This document shows, piece after piece, positions 8,440 through 17,008 of a stretch of DNA of 64,000 nucleotides. Within the stretch, counting starts at the first letter, position 1. Each line of letters opens with the position of its first letter. The stretch covers positions 124,001 to 188,000 of the forward strand of contig NZ_JOFS01000011.1 in NCBI RefSeq assembly GCF_000719285.1. Reading direction: 5' to 3'. The translations under genes were made by a program, and so were the position numbers. The stretch is from Streptomyces bicolor (GTDB taxonomy: Bacteria > Actinomycetota > Actinomycetes > Streptomycetales > Streptomycetaceae). The notes beneath the pieces are model-generated. The model saw only the letters and a list, made by a program, of their open reading frames with translations, made no database searches and was not told the origin of the DNA.

Positions 8440-11391
8440 GTGGCGAGAGAGGCATGGAGCGGCAGCGCCGGGATCGAGGCTGCCGACGCGGTGTTCGAGT
8501 TGATGAGACGGCTCATCGACAACTTCCGGGACAACCCGCCGGTGACGCCGCTGGTGGTCCTGCAGGCCGCCGAGGAGGACCCGACCGGCACCCTCGACCG
8601 GCGGGCCGCACAGGTCGTGGAGTTCGTCCGCCAGGGCCATCAGCCGCGGGGGCTGATCGCCAAACGGCTGGACGGCGGGGGCGGCGTGGACGCGTACTCC
8701 TCCGCTATCGACATGGTGCGCCAACTGTGCGAGCACCCCTGGGACAACCAGAACCAGTCCCAGTACAAGCCTTTCGCCTTTCCCCGCTCGCGGCTGCTGA
8801 GGGCCATCGAGCAGGCCGCGCCGGAGGTCGGCGGGGAGGTGAGCACGGTGTGGTCCGCCGCCCAGCGCCGCGAACGGCTGATGCGACGGCTGGCCGAGCT
8901 GCGCTGGCGGCCGGGGCGCGATCCGGACGAGGCCGACGAGGACAGGCGTGTCTCGGCGCTGACCGACACCGTCGGTGCCGTGGTGAACCCTTCCGGTTTC
9001 GTGGGGGCGATGTTCATCGCCTGCCTGAGCGTGCTGCTGGGCGAGGGCGGATGGCAGACCGCTGTGTGGGGCGGCGCGCTCGCGCTGGCCGCGTTCGGCG
9101 TGGTGCACCTGCTGGCGCGCAGTGCTCCGCCGTTGCTGTGGCTGCGCCGGGCCAGCCGGTGGTTCGCGACCACCACGTTCCTGGCACCGTCGAGCGACCG
9201 GCCGGAGGCGGCCGAGTGGTCCCGGTGGCGGCCGACGAAGTCCTGGGAGACCATCCGGGGCCGGGCCTTCGCCGTGGCTCAGCAGGTCGTCGCCGCCGAG
9301 ACAGGTGACCTGACGGCACGTCAGTTCCACTTGGAGCTGAGGGTGCTGGCGTTGCTGGAGGATCTGCGCGACAACTTCCGGCCGAGGACGCTGGATCTGC
9401 GCCGCCGCAAGCGCACGGTTCCGCCCGTGGTGTACCTGCCGTGCGCCACCGAGGACGACGGCGGCCTGCTGTTGCTGCGGGCGATCAGCAACGTGCGCAG
9501 CCGCCGCAGCGAAGTGGACCCACTGCTGGGGCTGGCCGCGATCCCGGCGGCCGAGCGGTTGCGGCCGCCGGGCTTCGAGGGGCCCGGGCTGCCGGTCGCA
9601 CCGCGTCCCGACGGGTCCGCGGAGGACGACGGGGAGCGCGCCTTCGGAGCGGACGCCAGGTATCAGGAGTGGGTGACCGGCCTCAACGTCGGCCAGTCCC
9701 CCGGGCGGTCGGCCGCGCTGCCGTGGATCCTGCGGATACCGCTGTCCGCGGACGAGTTGCGCCGCCGGCACTCCGCGCAGCACTCCACCACCAGGATCCG
9801 CCGTACGGCTGCCTGGCTGCTGTGGTCCAGGCCCTGCCTGTCGGTGGTGCTGGCCATCGCCCTGTGCCTCGGCTTCCTGGGCAACCGGTGGATGGCCCAG
9901 CGCTACTGCGAGGGCCGGCTGATCGGCTCCAACACGGACTCCGTTCTGGTGGGCGGCGAGTGCGTGGGGGTCGCGACCGGGGACGTACGGCTGGCCGCGG
10001 GCAACGGGCTGGAACTCTACGGTGCCGGCAAGGGCATCACCTTCGACGCCGTCGAGCAGGCGATCAGGGCCGAGAACGCGAGGATCGGCCCGAAGGACAA
10101 GTACGTGACGATCGTCTACGCCGGCCCGATCACCGCGGCGGACGAGTCCGACACCCGTAAGGGACTCGAGGAGCTCACGGGTGTCTACCTCTACCAGCAC
10201 TACGCCAATGTCAGCACCCACCAGCCGACCAAGATAAGGGTCCTGCTCGCCAACAGCGGCGAGAACATGCTCCAGGTGCTGCCCATGGCCCGGCACATAG
10301 CGGAGCTGGCCCGGCGCGACCGGTCGGTCGTCGGTGTCGTTGGCCTTGGGCGCGACACCACGGAGAGCGATGACGCCGTGGAGATCCTCAAGGGCGCGGG
10401 CCTGCCCGTGGTGAGCACCACCAACTCCGGGAGCCATCTGGCACGACAGTTGTCGAACTGGTTCGGGCTGGCCGCCACCGACGAGGAGGAGGCGAACGCG
10501 CTGCTCGTCGTCGCCAGGCAACTCGCCCGGCGCGAGGACGGCTCCCGGGCCGTGGTCCTGGCCCGCAAGGTCGGCAGCGAGAAGGACTTCTACACGACCG
10601 AACAGGCCAGGGTGGGCAAGCAGATGCTGGACCAGGCCGGCTTCGGCCTGCTCCCCTCCCGGTCGTACCGACTGAGTCCCAACGGCGAACCGGAACTCAC
10701 CGACCCGGTGGAGGCGATCTGCGCCAGTCGCCCCGTGCCCAGGGCCCTGTACTTCGCGGGCCGGGTGGAGGACGTACCCAACCTGATGTCCCAACTCGGC
10801 TCGACGCCCGGCTGCTCCGGCCGGAACATCACCGTGTTCACCGGCGACGACCTGGCCAAGAGCAACTACGACGAGGGCGAGAGCCTGCGCATCCCGCCGG
10901 AGGTCACCCTCTACCACTTCGCGCTGGCACCGATGGACCTCGTCGGCGCGACCGGCTTCTACCAGGACGCGCACCGTGTGCTCGGCGACCTGCTCCCCGC
11001 GGGCGCGACGGCGACCCCGCTCCCCGACCCTGCCCGGCCCTGGGACGACGCGCTGTTCTCCAGCGGCCAGGCGGTACTGGCCTACAGCGCCACCGCCGTG
11101 CTGTACCGGGCCTCGAAGAACGGCGACGCCCCGCAGACCGCCCCGGAGACCTGGGCCGACCTGCGCTGGCGCCCCAACCCGAACCTGCCGGTCGGCACGG
11201 TCAGCTTCGCCGGCAGCCAGCCCTACGCCGACCAGCGGGGGCACGGCTACAAGATCGTCCGGGTGACCTACCGGGACCACAAGGTCCGATCGGAAACGGT
11301 GTGCGGCCGGCCGGCCGGCAGCGACCAACCGCTCTCCGCGCCGCCGGGCCGCAAGGGGGCCGACCCGGACACGGTGTGCAGCGAGGAGTGA
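8440..11391 (+). CDS. Large membrane protein with extracellular periplasmic-binding-type domain
   Basis: A protein of about 983 residues with four parts. A ~170-residue cytoplasmic N-terminal domain is followed by two hydrophobic segments (~residues 181-230). A second cytoplasmic alpha/beta region (~230-455) precedes a third TM helix (~457-482). The rest is an extracellular type-1 periplasmic-binding fold like branched-chain amino-acid receptors (VGVVGLGRDTTESDDAVEIL, VVSTTNSGSHL). No Walker A motif is visible, although both cytoplasmic parts have strand-then-helix patterns reminiscent of NTPase-like cores. A sensor linking an external ligand to a cytoplasmic output is plausible. GTG 8440 is the best start; GTG 8404 is possible. 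Confidence 0.75.
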   Translation: MAREAWSGSAGIEAADAVFELMRRLIDNFRDNPPVTPLVVLQAAEEDPTGTLDRRAAQVVEFVRQGHQPRGLIAKRLDGGGGVDAYSSAIDMVRQLCEHPWDNQNQSQYKPFAFPRSRLLRAIEQAAPEVGGEVSTVWSAAQRRERLMRRLAELRWRPGRDPDEADEDRRVSALTDTVGAVVNPSGFVGAMFIACLSVLLGEGGWQTAVWGGALALAAFGVVHLLARSAPPLLWLRRASRWFATTTFLAPSSDRPEAAEWSRWRPTKSWETIRGRAFAVAQQVVAAETGDLTARQFHLELRVLALLEDLRDNFRPRTLDLRRRKRTVPPVVYLPCATEDDGGLLLLRAISNVRSRRSEVDPLLGLAAIPAAERLRPPGFEGPGLPVAPRPDGSAEDDGERAFGADARYQEWVTGLNVGQSPGRSAALPWILRIPLSADELRRRHSAQHSTTRIRRTAAWLLWSRPCLSVVLAIALCLGFLGNRWMAQRYCEGRLIGSNTDSVLVGGECVGVATGDVRLAAGNGLELYGAGKGITFDAVEQAIRAENARIGPKDKYVTIVYAGPITAADESDTRKGLEELTGVYLYQHYANVSTHQPTKIRVLLANSGENMLQVLPMARHIAELARRDRSVVGVVGLGRDTTESDDAVEILKGAGLPVVSTTNSGSHLARQLSNWFGLAATDEEEANALLVVARQLARREDGSRAVVLARKVGSEKDFYTTEQARVGKQMLDQAGFGLLPSRSYRLSPNGEPELTDPVEAICASRPVPRALYFAGRVEDVPNLMSQLGSTPGCSGRNITVFTGDDLAKSNYDEGESLRIPPEVTLYHFALAPMDLVGATGFYQDAHRVLGDLLPAGATATPLPDPARPWDDALFSSGQAVLAYSATAVLYRASKNGDAPQTAPETWADLRWRPNPNLPVGTVSFAGSQPYADQRGHGYKIVRVTYRDHKVRSETVCGRPAGSDQPLSAPPGRKGADPDTVCSEE

Positions 11392-11481
11392 TCCCGTGGT
11401 TCGGGGGTGGGGCGCGGCGGTCCCCAAGTGTCAGGGCATCGACCGAGGACCACCCCCCTCGTGGCCGCCGCTCGGGTGTTG

Positions 11482-12474
11482 TCAGACGCGTACGACGATC
11501 TTGCCGGTGTGCGCGTTCGAGTCCATCAGGCGATGGGCTTCCCGGATGGCCTCCAGGCCGTCGAAGACCTCTGCCACGACCGGCTTCAGGGTGCCGTCGG
11601 AGAGGCCGGAGCCGATGTAGTGGGCGGCGCGGCGGCGGCCGTCCGCCGAGCCGGTGAGCACGAAGTTGTTGTAACCCAGCACGGTCAGCGGCCACTGCAT
11701 GGGCAGCAGGACGGGTTCCTCGTTCAGCCAGCCGTAGCAGATCAGCGTGCCGTCCTCCACGGCCGCGTCCCCCAGGGCCGCGAACCAGGCACCGCCGATG
11801 GCGTCCAGGACCATCTCGGCGCCGCGACCACCGGTCAGCCGCTTCGTCTCCTTGATCACGTCCTCGCTGTCGGAGACGATCACATGCTCCGCGCCCAGGT
11901 CGAGCAGCCGCTGCCGCTTGGCCTCGGTGCGCGTGGTGACGACCGGCACGGCACCGGCCCGGCGGGCCACCTGGATCGCGGCGGTGCCGACGCCGCTGGA
12001 CCCACCGGTGATCAGCACATGGTCGCCCGCCTTCATCCCCGCCCGCTCGACGAGGGCGCCGTAGGCCGTCGAGTACGTCACCCAGACCGCGGCCGCGGTC
12101 ACCGCGTCCACCCCCGTGGGGCGCGGGACCAGGGCGGTCTCGGGCATGAGGACCAGGTCGCCGTAGACACCGTGCGCGCTCAGCTCGTGATTGGCGGCCG
12201 TCAGGACGAGGTCGCCCGGCGCGAAGGCGGTCACTCCCGGGCCGACCTCCGCCACCTGGCCGGCGGCCTCGTAGCCGTTGCGGGAGCCCGGCAGGGTCGG
12301 CTGGTAGAAGTAGCCGCCCGAGCGGAAGAGCGCCTCGGCGCGGTTGAGGGCGAGCGCCTCCACACGGACGAGGACCTCGCCGGGGCCGGGGGCGGGCAGC
12401 TCGGTCTCCTCGACGGTCAGGACGTCGGGACCGCCGATTTCATGAAAAAGCACGGTACGTGCGGTAGTTGACAT
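11482..12474 (-). CDS. Quinone-reductase-like MDR oxidoreductase
   Basis: A 330-residue zinc-free MDR protein of the NADPH:quinone reductase type, with the cofactor motif GGSSGVGTAA near residue 155. It lacks catalytic zinc ligands. ATG 12474 is supported by a TAGCGT -10 box 7 bases upstream (leaderless arrangement). It is divergent from an AraC regulator 114 bases away, the standard geometry for a regulator and its target. Confidence 0.88.
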   Translation of the reverse strand: MSTTARTVLFHEIGGPDVLTVEETELPAPGPGEVLVRVEALALNRAEALFRSGGYFYQPTLPGSRNGYEAAGQVAEVGPGVTAFAPGDLVLTAANHELSAHGVYGDLVLMPETALVPRPTGVDAVTAAAVWVTYSTAYGALVERAGMKAGDHVLITGGSSGVGTAAIQVARRAGAVPVVTTRTEAKRQRLLDLGAEHVIVSDSEDVIKETKRLTGGRGAEMVLDAIGGAWFAALGDAAVEDGTLICYGWLNEEPVLLPMQWPLTVLGYNNFVLTGSADGRRRAAHYIGSGLSDGTLKPVVAEVFDGLEAIREAHRLMDSNAHTGKIVVRV

Positions 12475-12553
12475 GCGGTCAACGCTAGGCAGCGGCCCGT
12501 GAGACGAGCCATGCCTCACTGTCTCGGTTTCCTGTCCGATCGTCTTCCGCGCA

Positions 12554-12567
12554 GTACGGCGCCGTAC
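12554..12567. promoter_or_regulatory. 14-bp palindrome in the MDR/AraC divergent promoter
   Basis: GTACGGCGCCGTAC is a perfect palindrome. It overlaps the expected -35 region of the araC-type gene, whose TAGCGT -10 lies at 12576-12581; the opposite gene has its own TAGCGT about 80 bases away. It is a candidate autoregulatory operator. Confidence 0.4.
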
Positions 12568-12588
12568 GCGGCGGTTAGCGTTGCGGGC

Positions 12589-13512
12589 ATGGACGTGCTC
12601 AGTGACGCGGTCGCCGCGATACGCACCGGCCGGCCGCACTCCGGACTGCGGGAGAACTACGCGCCCTGGGGGGTGCGGTTCGAGGCCGCGGGCGGCGCCG
12701 GGTTCCATGTGGTGCTGCGGGGCTCGGCCTGGCTGATGCCCGCGCACGGTGAGCCGGTCGCACTGGCGCCGGGGGACGTGGCGTTCCTCGCGCACGGGCG
12801 CGGCCACGCGATCGCCGGCTCCCCCGACGCGCCGCTGGAGGACGTGCAGCTGGACGGTGCGGGCCGCTGGCCCGAGCTTCCCACCCCGCGAAGGGATTCG
12901 ACGCCCGACACCGTGATGCTGTGCGGCGCCTATCTGCTGGACCGCACCCGTGCGCACCCCTTGCTGACGGAACTGCCCGAGGTGGTCCACCTGCCCGCCC
13001 GCGTCGGAGCGTACGGCTCCCTGCGCACGGCGGTCGAGCTGCTCGGCGCCGAACTCGCCGAACCGCAGCCCGGCTCGGACACCATCGTCGCCAACCTCCT
13101 GGACACCCTGCTGCTCTACATCCTGCGCGCCTGGTGGCAGCGAGAGGGCCAGGAGAACCCCGAGCACCCCACCGGCTGGGCCGCCGCCCTCGCCGACCCC
13201 GGCATCGCGGCGGCCCTGCGCGCCATCCACGAGAACCCCGCCCACCCCTGGACGGTCGGCGAACTCGGTCTCCGGGCTGGCCTGTCACGCGCCGCCTTCG
13301 CCCGCCGCTTCACCTCCCTGGTGGGTCAGCCCCCGCTGACGTACCTCACCTGGTGGCGCATGACCACGGCCGGCCGCCTGCTCCGCGAGGACGACACACC
13401 GCTCCGACTCGTCGCCCAGCGCACGGGCTACACCTCGGAGTTCGCCTTCGCCAAGGCCTTCAAGCGCGAGTTCGGCGTGGCGCCGGGGCAGTACCGGCGC
13501 AGGGCGTCGTGA
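12589..13512 (+). CDS. AraC family transcriptional regulator
   Basis: A 307-residue regulator. It has an N-terminal cupin-like sensing domain (FHVVLRGSAWLM ... LAPGDVAFLAHGRGH) and a C-terminal double helix-turn-helix (residues ~205-305, ending AFAKAFKREFGVAPGQYRR). ATG 12589 is chosen because TAGCGT lies 7 bases upstream (leaderless); an upstream in-frame ATG at 12499 would overlap the intergenic promoter. It probably controls the divergent MDR oxidoreductase. Confidence 0.9.
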   Translation: MDVLSDAVAAIRTGRPHSGLRENYAPWGVRFEAAGGAGFHVVLRGSAWLMPAHGEPVALAPGDVAFLAHGRGHAIAGSPDAPLEDVQLDGAGRWPELPTPRRDSTPDTVMLCGAYLLDRTRAHPLLTELPEVVHLPARVGAYGSLRTAVELLGAELAEPQPGSDTIVANLLDTLLLYILRAWWQREGQENPEHPTGWAAALADPGIAAALRAIHENPAHPWTVGELGLRAGLSRAAFARRFTSLVGQPPLTYLTWWRMTTAGRLLREDDTPLRLVAQRTGYTSEFAFAKAFKREFGVAPGQYRRRAS

Positions 13513-13559
13513 GCCGGGCGGTCCATCGCCCCAGGATTCCAGGTCAGCAGCAGCGCAGG

Positions 13560-14948
13560 TCAGGCCCAGGCGCCAACCGGCGCGAACGAACTGTCCTGTC
13601 GGAACAGATCCGTCCCGTCCGACCGTTCCACCCGGAGCTGGTAGCCGTAGTGCCGCAGGTAGTAGCCGGGGTAGTTGTACGACTCGAAGCGGATAGAGCC
13701 GCTCGTCGTGCCGGTGCGGGCGATGAACGTGGCGTCCTTGGCGAACGTCGATGTCCCGTCGTTGGTGTCGAAGCGGGCCCGGAAGTCCCAGTGGCGCAGA
13801 TACCGGCCGGACGTGTCGCGGAAGGAGTAGCCGTTCGCGTCGGCGAGGCCGGCCACCACGGTGAACGTCGAGGCCTGCTTCTCGGCGGTCGTGCTGGAGC
13901 TGCTCACCACCGGGAGATTGAGCAGGGAGGACTGCGACTGCCAGTAGCGGGTGGAGTAGTTGGCCGACTGGAAGGAACGGGTGACGTTCCTGGCCAGGGT
14001 CGGGCCGCCCGAGACCGTTTCCTTGATCACCGTGAAGTGGCGGGCCGTTCCCGACACGGCGGGCAGGGCGGCCGGGGCGGACCAGGTGGCAAAGGTGTCG
14101 TAGCTGTCGCTGTAGTAGTAGGTGCCGTCGCCGTAGCCGTCGAAGAAGAGGCGCCAGCCGCCGTTGTCGAGCTGCACCAGCGCCGGGCCCTCGCGGTAGC
14201 TGCCCCAGCCCGCCCAGTTGCCCGTGCGGGAGATCGTGTAGGGGCCGGTGAGGCCGGCCGCCGTCGCGTACTCGATGTACTTCGTCGTCTCGTTCTTCGT
14301 GAAGGCGTGGTAGGTCGAGCCGATCTTCACGATGAAGGTGTCGATGTGGTTCGCGCCGATGCCGGACAGCGCCACCGGTGAACTCCACGCTGTCAGAGCG
14401 GAGTTCGTGGCCTTGAGGAGATACGGGGTGAAGATCCACTCGTCGTTGGCCGTCGAGCAGGACACGATGATGTTGACGCTGCCGTCACTGTCCACGAACC
14501 ACTCCGGCGCCCAGGCCCGGGAGAGGTTCGTGATCGGGACCGGGTAGTCGTACAGGAAGGTCCAGTTGACCCGGTCGGTGCTGCGGGCGAAGCCGATGGT
14601 GGTGCTGGTGTCCTGCCAGGTGTGGGTCGTGTAGGTGATGTAGTAGTAGCCGTTGGTGTGCCTGAAGATGCTCGCGTCGCGGATGCGGTTGCTCGGCGGC
14701 GTGTAGGCGGAGGCCCGGGCCAGGCGGAAGTCGGTGGCGTCGTCCGACTGGTAGACGTTCACGGTCCCGTCGTTGCTGTTCAGGAACGGCACGATGGTGT
14801 AGCGGGTGGCCGAGCCGCTCGGCGGCGCGGCCGCCAGGGCCGTGCCGAGCAGGCCGGGTGCCTCGCCCAGGATCAGCGCCGAGGCGGGCACGGCGGCCAT
14901 CGCGCGCAGCAGGGCGCGGCGGGACGGGGTGTGGGGGCGTCGGATCAC
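13560..14948 (-). CDS. Secreted GH43-like glycosidase with CBM42 (AbfB) domain
   Basis: A 462-residue exported enzyme. A twin-arginine-like leader (SRRALLRAM) precedes a five-bladed-propeller glycosidase domain resembling GH43 (IRDASIFRHTNGYYYITYTT, RAWAPEWFVDSDGSVNI). The C-terminal ~150 residues form an arabinofuranose-binding AbfB/CBM42 module (VTRSFQSANYSTRYW ... RHWDFRARFDTNDG). It probably removes arabinofuranosyl groups from plant hemicellulose. The GTG start has a GGGAGAG ribosome site. TTCGA-type operators lie upstream. Confidence 0.87.
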   Translation of the reverse strand: MIRRPHTPSRRALLRAMAAVPASALILGEAPGLLGTALAAAPPSGSATRYTIVPFLNSNDGTVNVYQSDDATDFRLARASAYTPPSNRIRDASIFRHTNGYYYITYTTHTWQDTSTTIGFARSTDRVNWTFLYDYPVPITNLSRAWAPEWFVDSDGSVNIIVSCSTANDEWIFTPYLLKATNSALTAWSSPVALSGIGANHIDTFIVKIGSTYHAFTKNETTKYIEYATAAGLTGPYTISRTGNWAGWGSYREGPALVQLDNGGWRLFFDGYGDGTYYYSDSYDTFATWSAPAALPAVSGTARHFTVIKETVSGGPTLARNVTRSFQSANYSTRYWQSQSSLLNLPVVSSSSTTAEKQASTFTVVAGLADANGYSFRDTSGRYLRHWDFRARFDTNDGTSTFAKDATFIARTGTTSGSIRFESYNYPGYYLRHYGYQLRVERSDGTDLFRQDSSFAPVGAWA

Positions 14949-14984
14949 GTGCGGCTCTCCCTACGGCTCAAGGGACTCCGAACG

Positions 14985-15081
14985 GGTTCGAGCACGAGAG
15001 TTCGAAATATCGAACGCAGTTCGGAGATTCGATCAGAAGGTAGGGGTGGGGTCCGGGTGCGTCAATGGTTCGAGCATGAGA
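14985..15081. promoter_or_regulatory. TTCGA operator cluster upstream of GH43 gene
   Basis: GTTCGA-AATA-TCGAAC (15000-15015) is a perfect inverted repeat. A 15-base direct repeat GGTTCGAGCAYGAGA occurs at 14985-14999 and 15067-15081. The sites lie 37-133 bases upstream of the glycosidase start. They look like binding sites for a carbohydrate-responsive repressor (LacI/GntR type), which is not encoded in this window. Confidence 0.5.
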
Positions 15082-15158
15082 AAGCGGGACTGAGTGAAAC
15101 CTGTGGTGAACCACGGGCCGCGCCCGGCGAAACCGTTCCACCACGGGCCCCTGGAGGT

Positions 15159-15170
15159 TACCGTTCGGTA
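15159..15170. promoter_or_regulatory. Inverted repeat in amidase promoter
   Basis: TACCG-TT-CGGTA is a short symmetric element of the style bound by TetR-type repressors. It lies 27 bases upstream of the amidase start. Confidence 0.3.
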
Positions 15171-15196
15171 GACAACGTCGTCCCGGAGGTGCCCGT

Positions 15197-16621
15197 ATGA
15201 CGCCCGACCGTGCCGTAGGCCTCGCCGAGTCCGCCCGCGCGCTGGCCGACGGGGAGGTGACGTCGCGGGCGCTCGTCGCTCAGGCGCTGGCGCGCATCGA
15301 GGCTACCCAGGAGTCGCTCAACGCCTTCCGGGTGATCCGGACGCAAGCCGCCCTCGCCGAGGCCGAGGCCGCGGACAAGGAGCTCGCCGCCGGCGGGCGC
15401 CGGCCACTGCTGGGCGTTCCGGTCGCGGTCAAGGACGACATGAACGTGGCGGGCGAGCCGACGGCGTTCGGGTGCGGCGGGGTGTTCCCGCCCGTCGCCG
15501 AGGACGGCGAGGCGGTACGGCGGCTGCGCGCGGCCGGGGCCGTCATCGTCGGCAAGACCAACACCTGCGAACTGGGGCAGTGGCCGTTCACCGAGGGGCC
15601 CGCGTTCGGAGCGACGCGCAATCCGTGGAACCCGGAGCACACTCCCGGTGGCTCGTCCGGCGGTTCGGCCGCCGCGGTCGCCGCCGGACTCGTTCCCGCC
15701 GCGCTCGGCTCGGACGGCGCCGGCTCGGTGCGGATCCCCGCGTCCTGGACCCATCTGATCGGCATCAAGCCGCAGCGCGGCCGCATCTCGACCTGGCCGC
15801 GCGGCGAGTCGTTCCAGGGCATCACCGTCAACGGCACCCTCGCCCGCACCGTGGCCGACGCGGCCCTCCTGCTGGACGCGGCCGCCGGCAACCACGACCT
15901 CGATCCGCACCGTCCGCCGGCCGTCGACGCCTTCGAGGCGGCCGGCCGCGACCCCGGCCGGCTGCGTATCGCGCTCTCCCTCAAGCCGCCGTTCACCGCC
16001 CTGCCCGCCCGCCTGCGGCCGGAGGTGCGAGCCAGGGTCGTCCAACTCGCCGAGAAGTTGAGCGCGTTGGGGCACGTCGTCGAGGAGGCCGATCCGCCGT
16101 ACGGCCAGATCGGGCTGACCTTCCTCCCCCGTGCGACGGCCGGTATCGCCGAGTGGGCGAGCGAGGTGCCCACCCCCGCGCTGCTCGACCCCCGCACCCG
16201 CAGCGCCGCCCGCCTGGGCCGGCTGCTCGGCGGGGCCCCGCTGCGGGCGGCCCGGCGCGCGGAGGCGGTCCTGCACCGTCGTATCGGCGCGTTCTACGAG
16301 TCGTACGACGTCGTCCTCGCGCCCACGACCGCCGCTCCCCCGCCCCGGATCGGCGCGATGCTCGGCCTCGGCGGATTCGCCACCGACCGCGCGATGATCG
16401 CCGCCTGCCCCTACGCCTGGCCCTGGAACGTGCTGGGCTGGCCCGGTGTCAACGTCCCCGCCGGATTCGTGGGCGGCCTGCCCGTCGGCGCCCAGTTGCT
16501 GGGACCGGCGAACAGCGAGCCCCTGCTGATCTCGCTGGCGGCCCAGTTGGAGGCGGAGCTGCGCTGGCACGAGCGGTGGCCGCCGCAGCAGGACGAGACG
16601 GCACCCACGGCAGTCGCCTGA
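15197..16621 (+). CDS. Amidase (amidase-signature family)
   Basis: A 474-residue amidase-signature hydrolase. Catalytic Lys79 (VAVKDD), the Gly/Ser loop GGSSGGSAAAV with the cis-Ser, and the nucleophile Ser in DGAGSVRIPAS are all present. It should cleave amide bonds in the cytoplasm. The protein is a stand-alone amidase; no gatB or gatC lies nearby, so tRNA amidation is unlikely. The start has a CGGAGGTG ribosome site. Confidence 0.88.
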   Translation: MTPDRAVGLAESARALADGEVTSRALVAQALARIEATQESLNAFRVIRTQAALAEAEAADKELAAGGRRPLLGVPVAVKDDMNVAGEPTAFGCGGVFPPVAEDGEAVRRLRAAGAVIVGKTNTCELGQWPFTEGPAFGATRNPWNPEHTPGGSSGGSAAAVAAGLVPAALGSDGAGSVRIPASWTHLIGIKPQRGRISTWPRGESFQGITVNGTLARTVADAALLLDAAAGNHDLDPHRPPAVDAFEAAGRDPGRLRIALSLKPPFTALPARLRPEVRARVVQLAEKLSALGHVVEEADPPYGQIGLTFLPRATAGIAEWASEVPTPALLDPRTRSAARLGRLLGGAPLRAARRAEAVLHRRIGAFYESYDVVLAPTTAAPPPRIGAMLGLGGFATDRAMIAACPYAWPWNVLGWPGVNVPAGFVGGLPVGAQLLGPANSEPLLISLAAQLEAELRWHERWPPQQDETAPTAVA

Positions 16622-16656
16622 CGCCAACTCCTGGGCCCAGGACCTACCCTGTGGTC

Positions 16657-16875
16657 ATGGGGGATGCTTCGATGGTCGGGCTCATGGGACGGGTCACGGG
16701 GACGATCGGGCCCGGACTCGTCGGCGAGGTGATCGTCCGGGTGCGCGGCGGCGCCGAGCACTTCCTCGCCTATCCGGCCACCGGCACGGACCGCATCGAG
16801 CGGGGCACGGTGGTGATGGTGGTCGAGTACCAACCGCCGCGGACCGTCTACGTCCAGGCCGCATACGACAGTTGA
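16657..16875 (+). CDS. NfeD-like OB-fold protein (short form)
   Basis: A 72-residue protein with the small beta-barrel pattern of the NfeD C-terminal domain (GRVTGTIGPGLVGEVIVRV ... RGTVVMVVEY). It has no transmembrane or protease part. ATG 16657 is supported by TACCCT 6 bases upstream (leaderless). It directly precedes a flotillin gene; NfeD-flotillin pairs are widespread and act together at membrane microdomains. Confidence 0.72.
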   Translation: MGDASMVGLMGRVTGTIGPGLVGEVIVRVRGGAEHFLAYPATGTDRIERGTVVMVVEYQPPRTVYVQAAYDS

Positions 16876-17008
16876 GCCGCCCCGGCGCGGGTGGGAGCCG
16901 GCCGCGTCAAGGTTTCGGCAAGGATCCGCCGACGTCTGTACCCGGGCGTCGCGCGGGCGCACACTCCCTTGCGTTCGGTGCCGAAAGGGCGCCAGGCAAA
17001 GGGGGCGT

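Noticed and set aside
14985..15000. tRNA T-loop-like GGTTCGAG
   Set aside because: No acceptor, D or anticodon arms surround it; it is part of an operator repeat.
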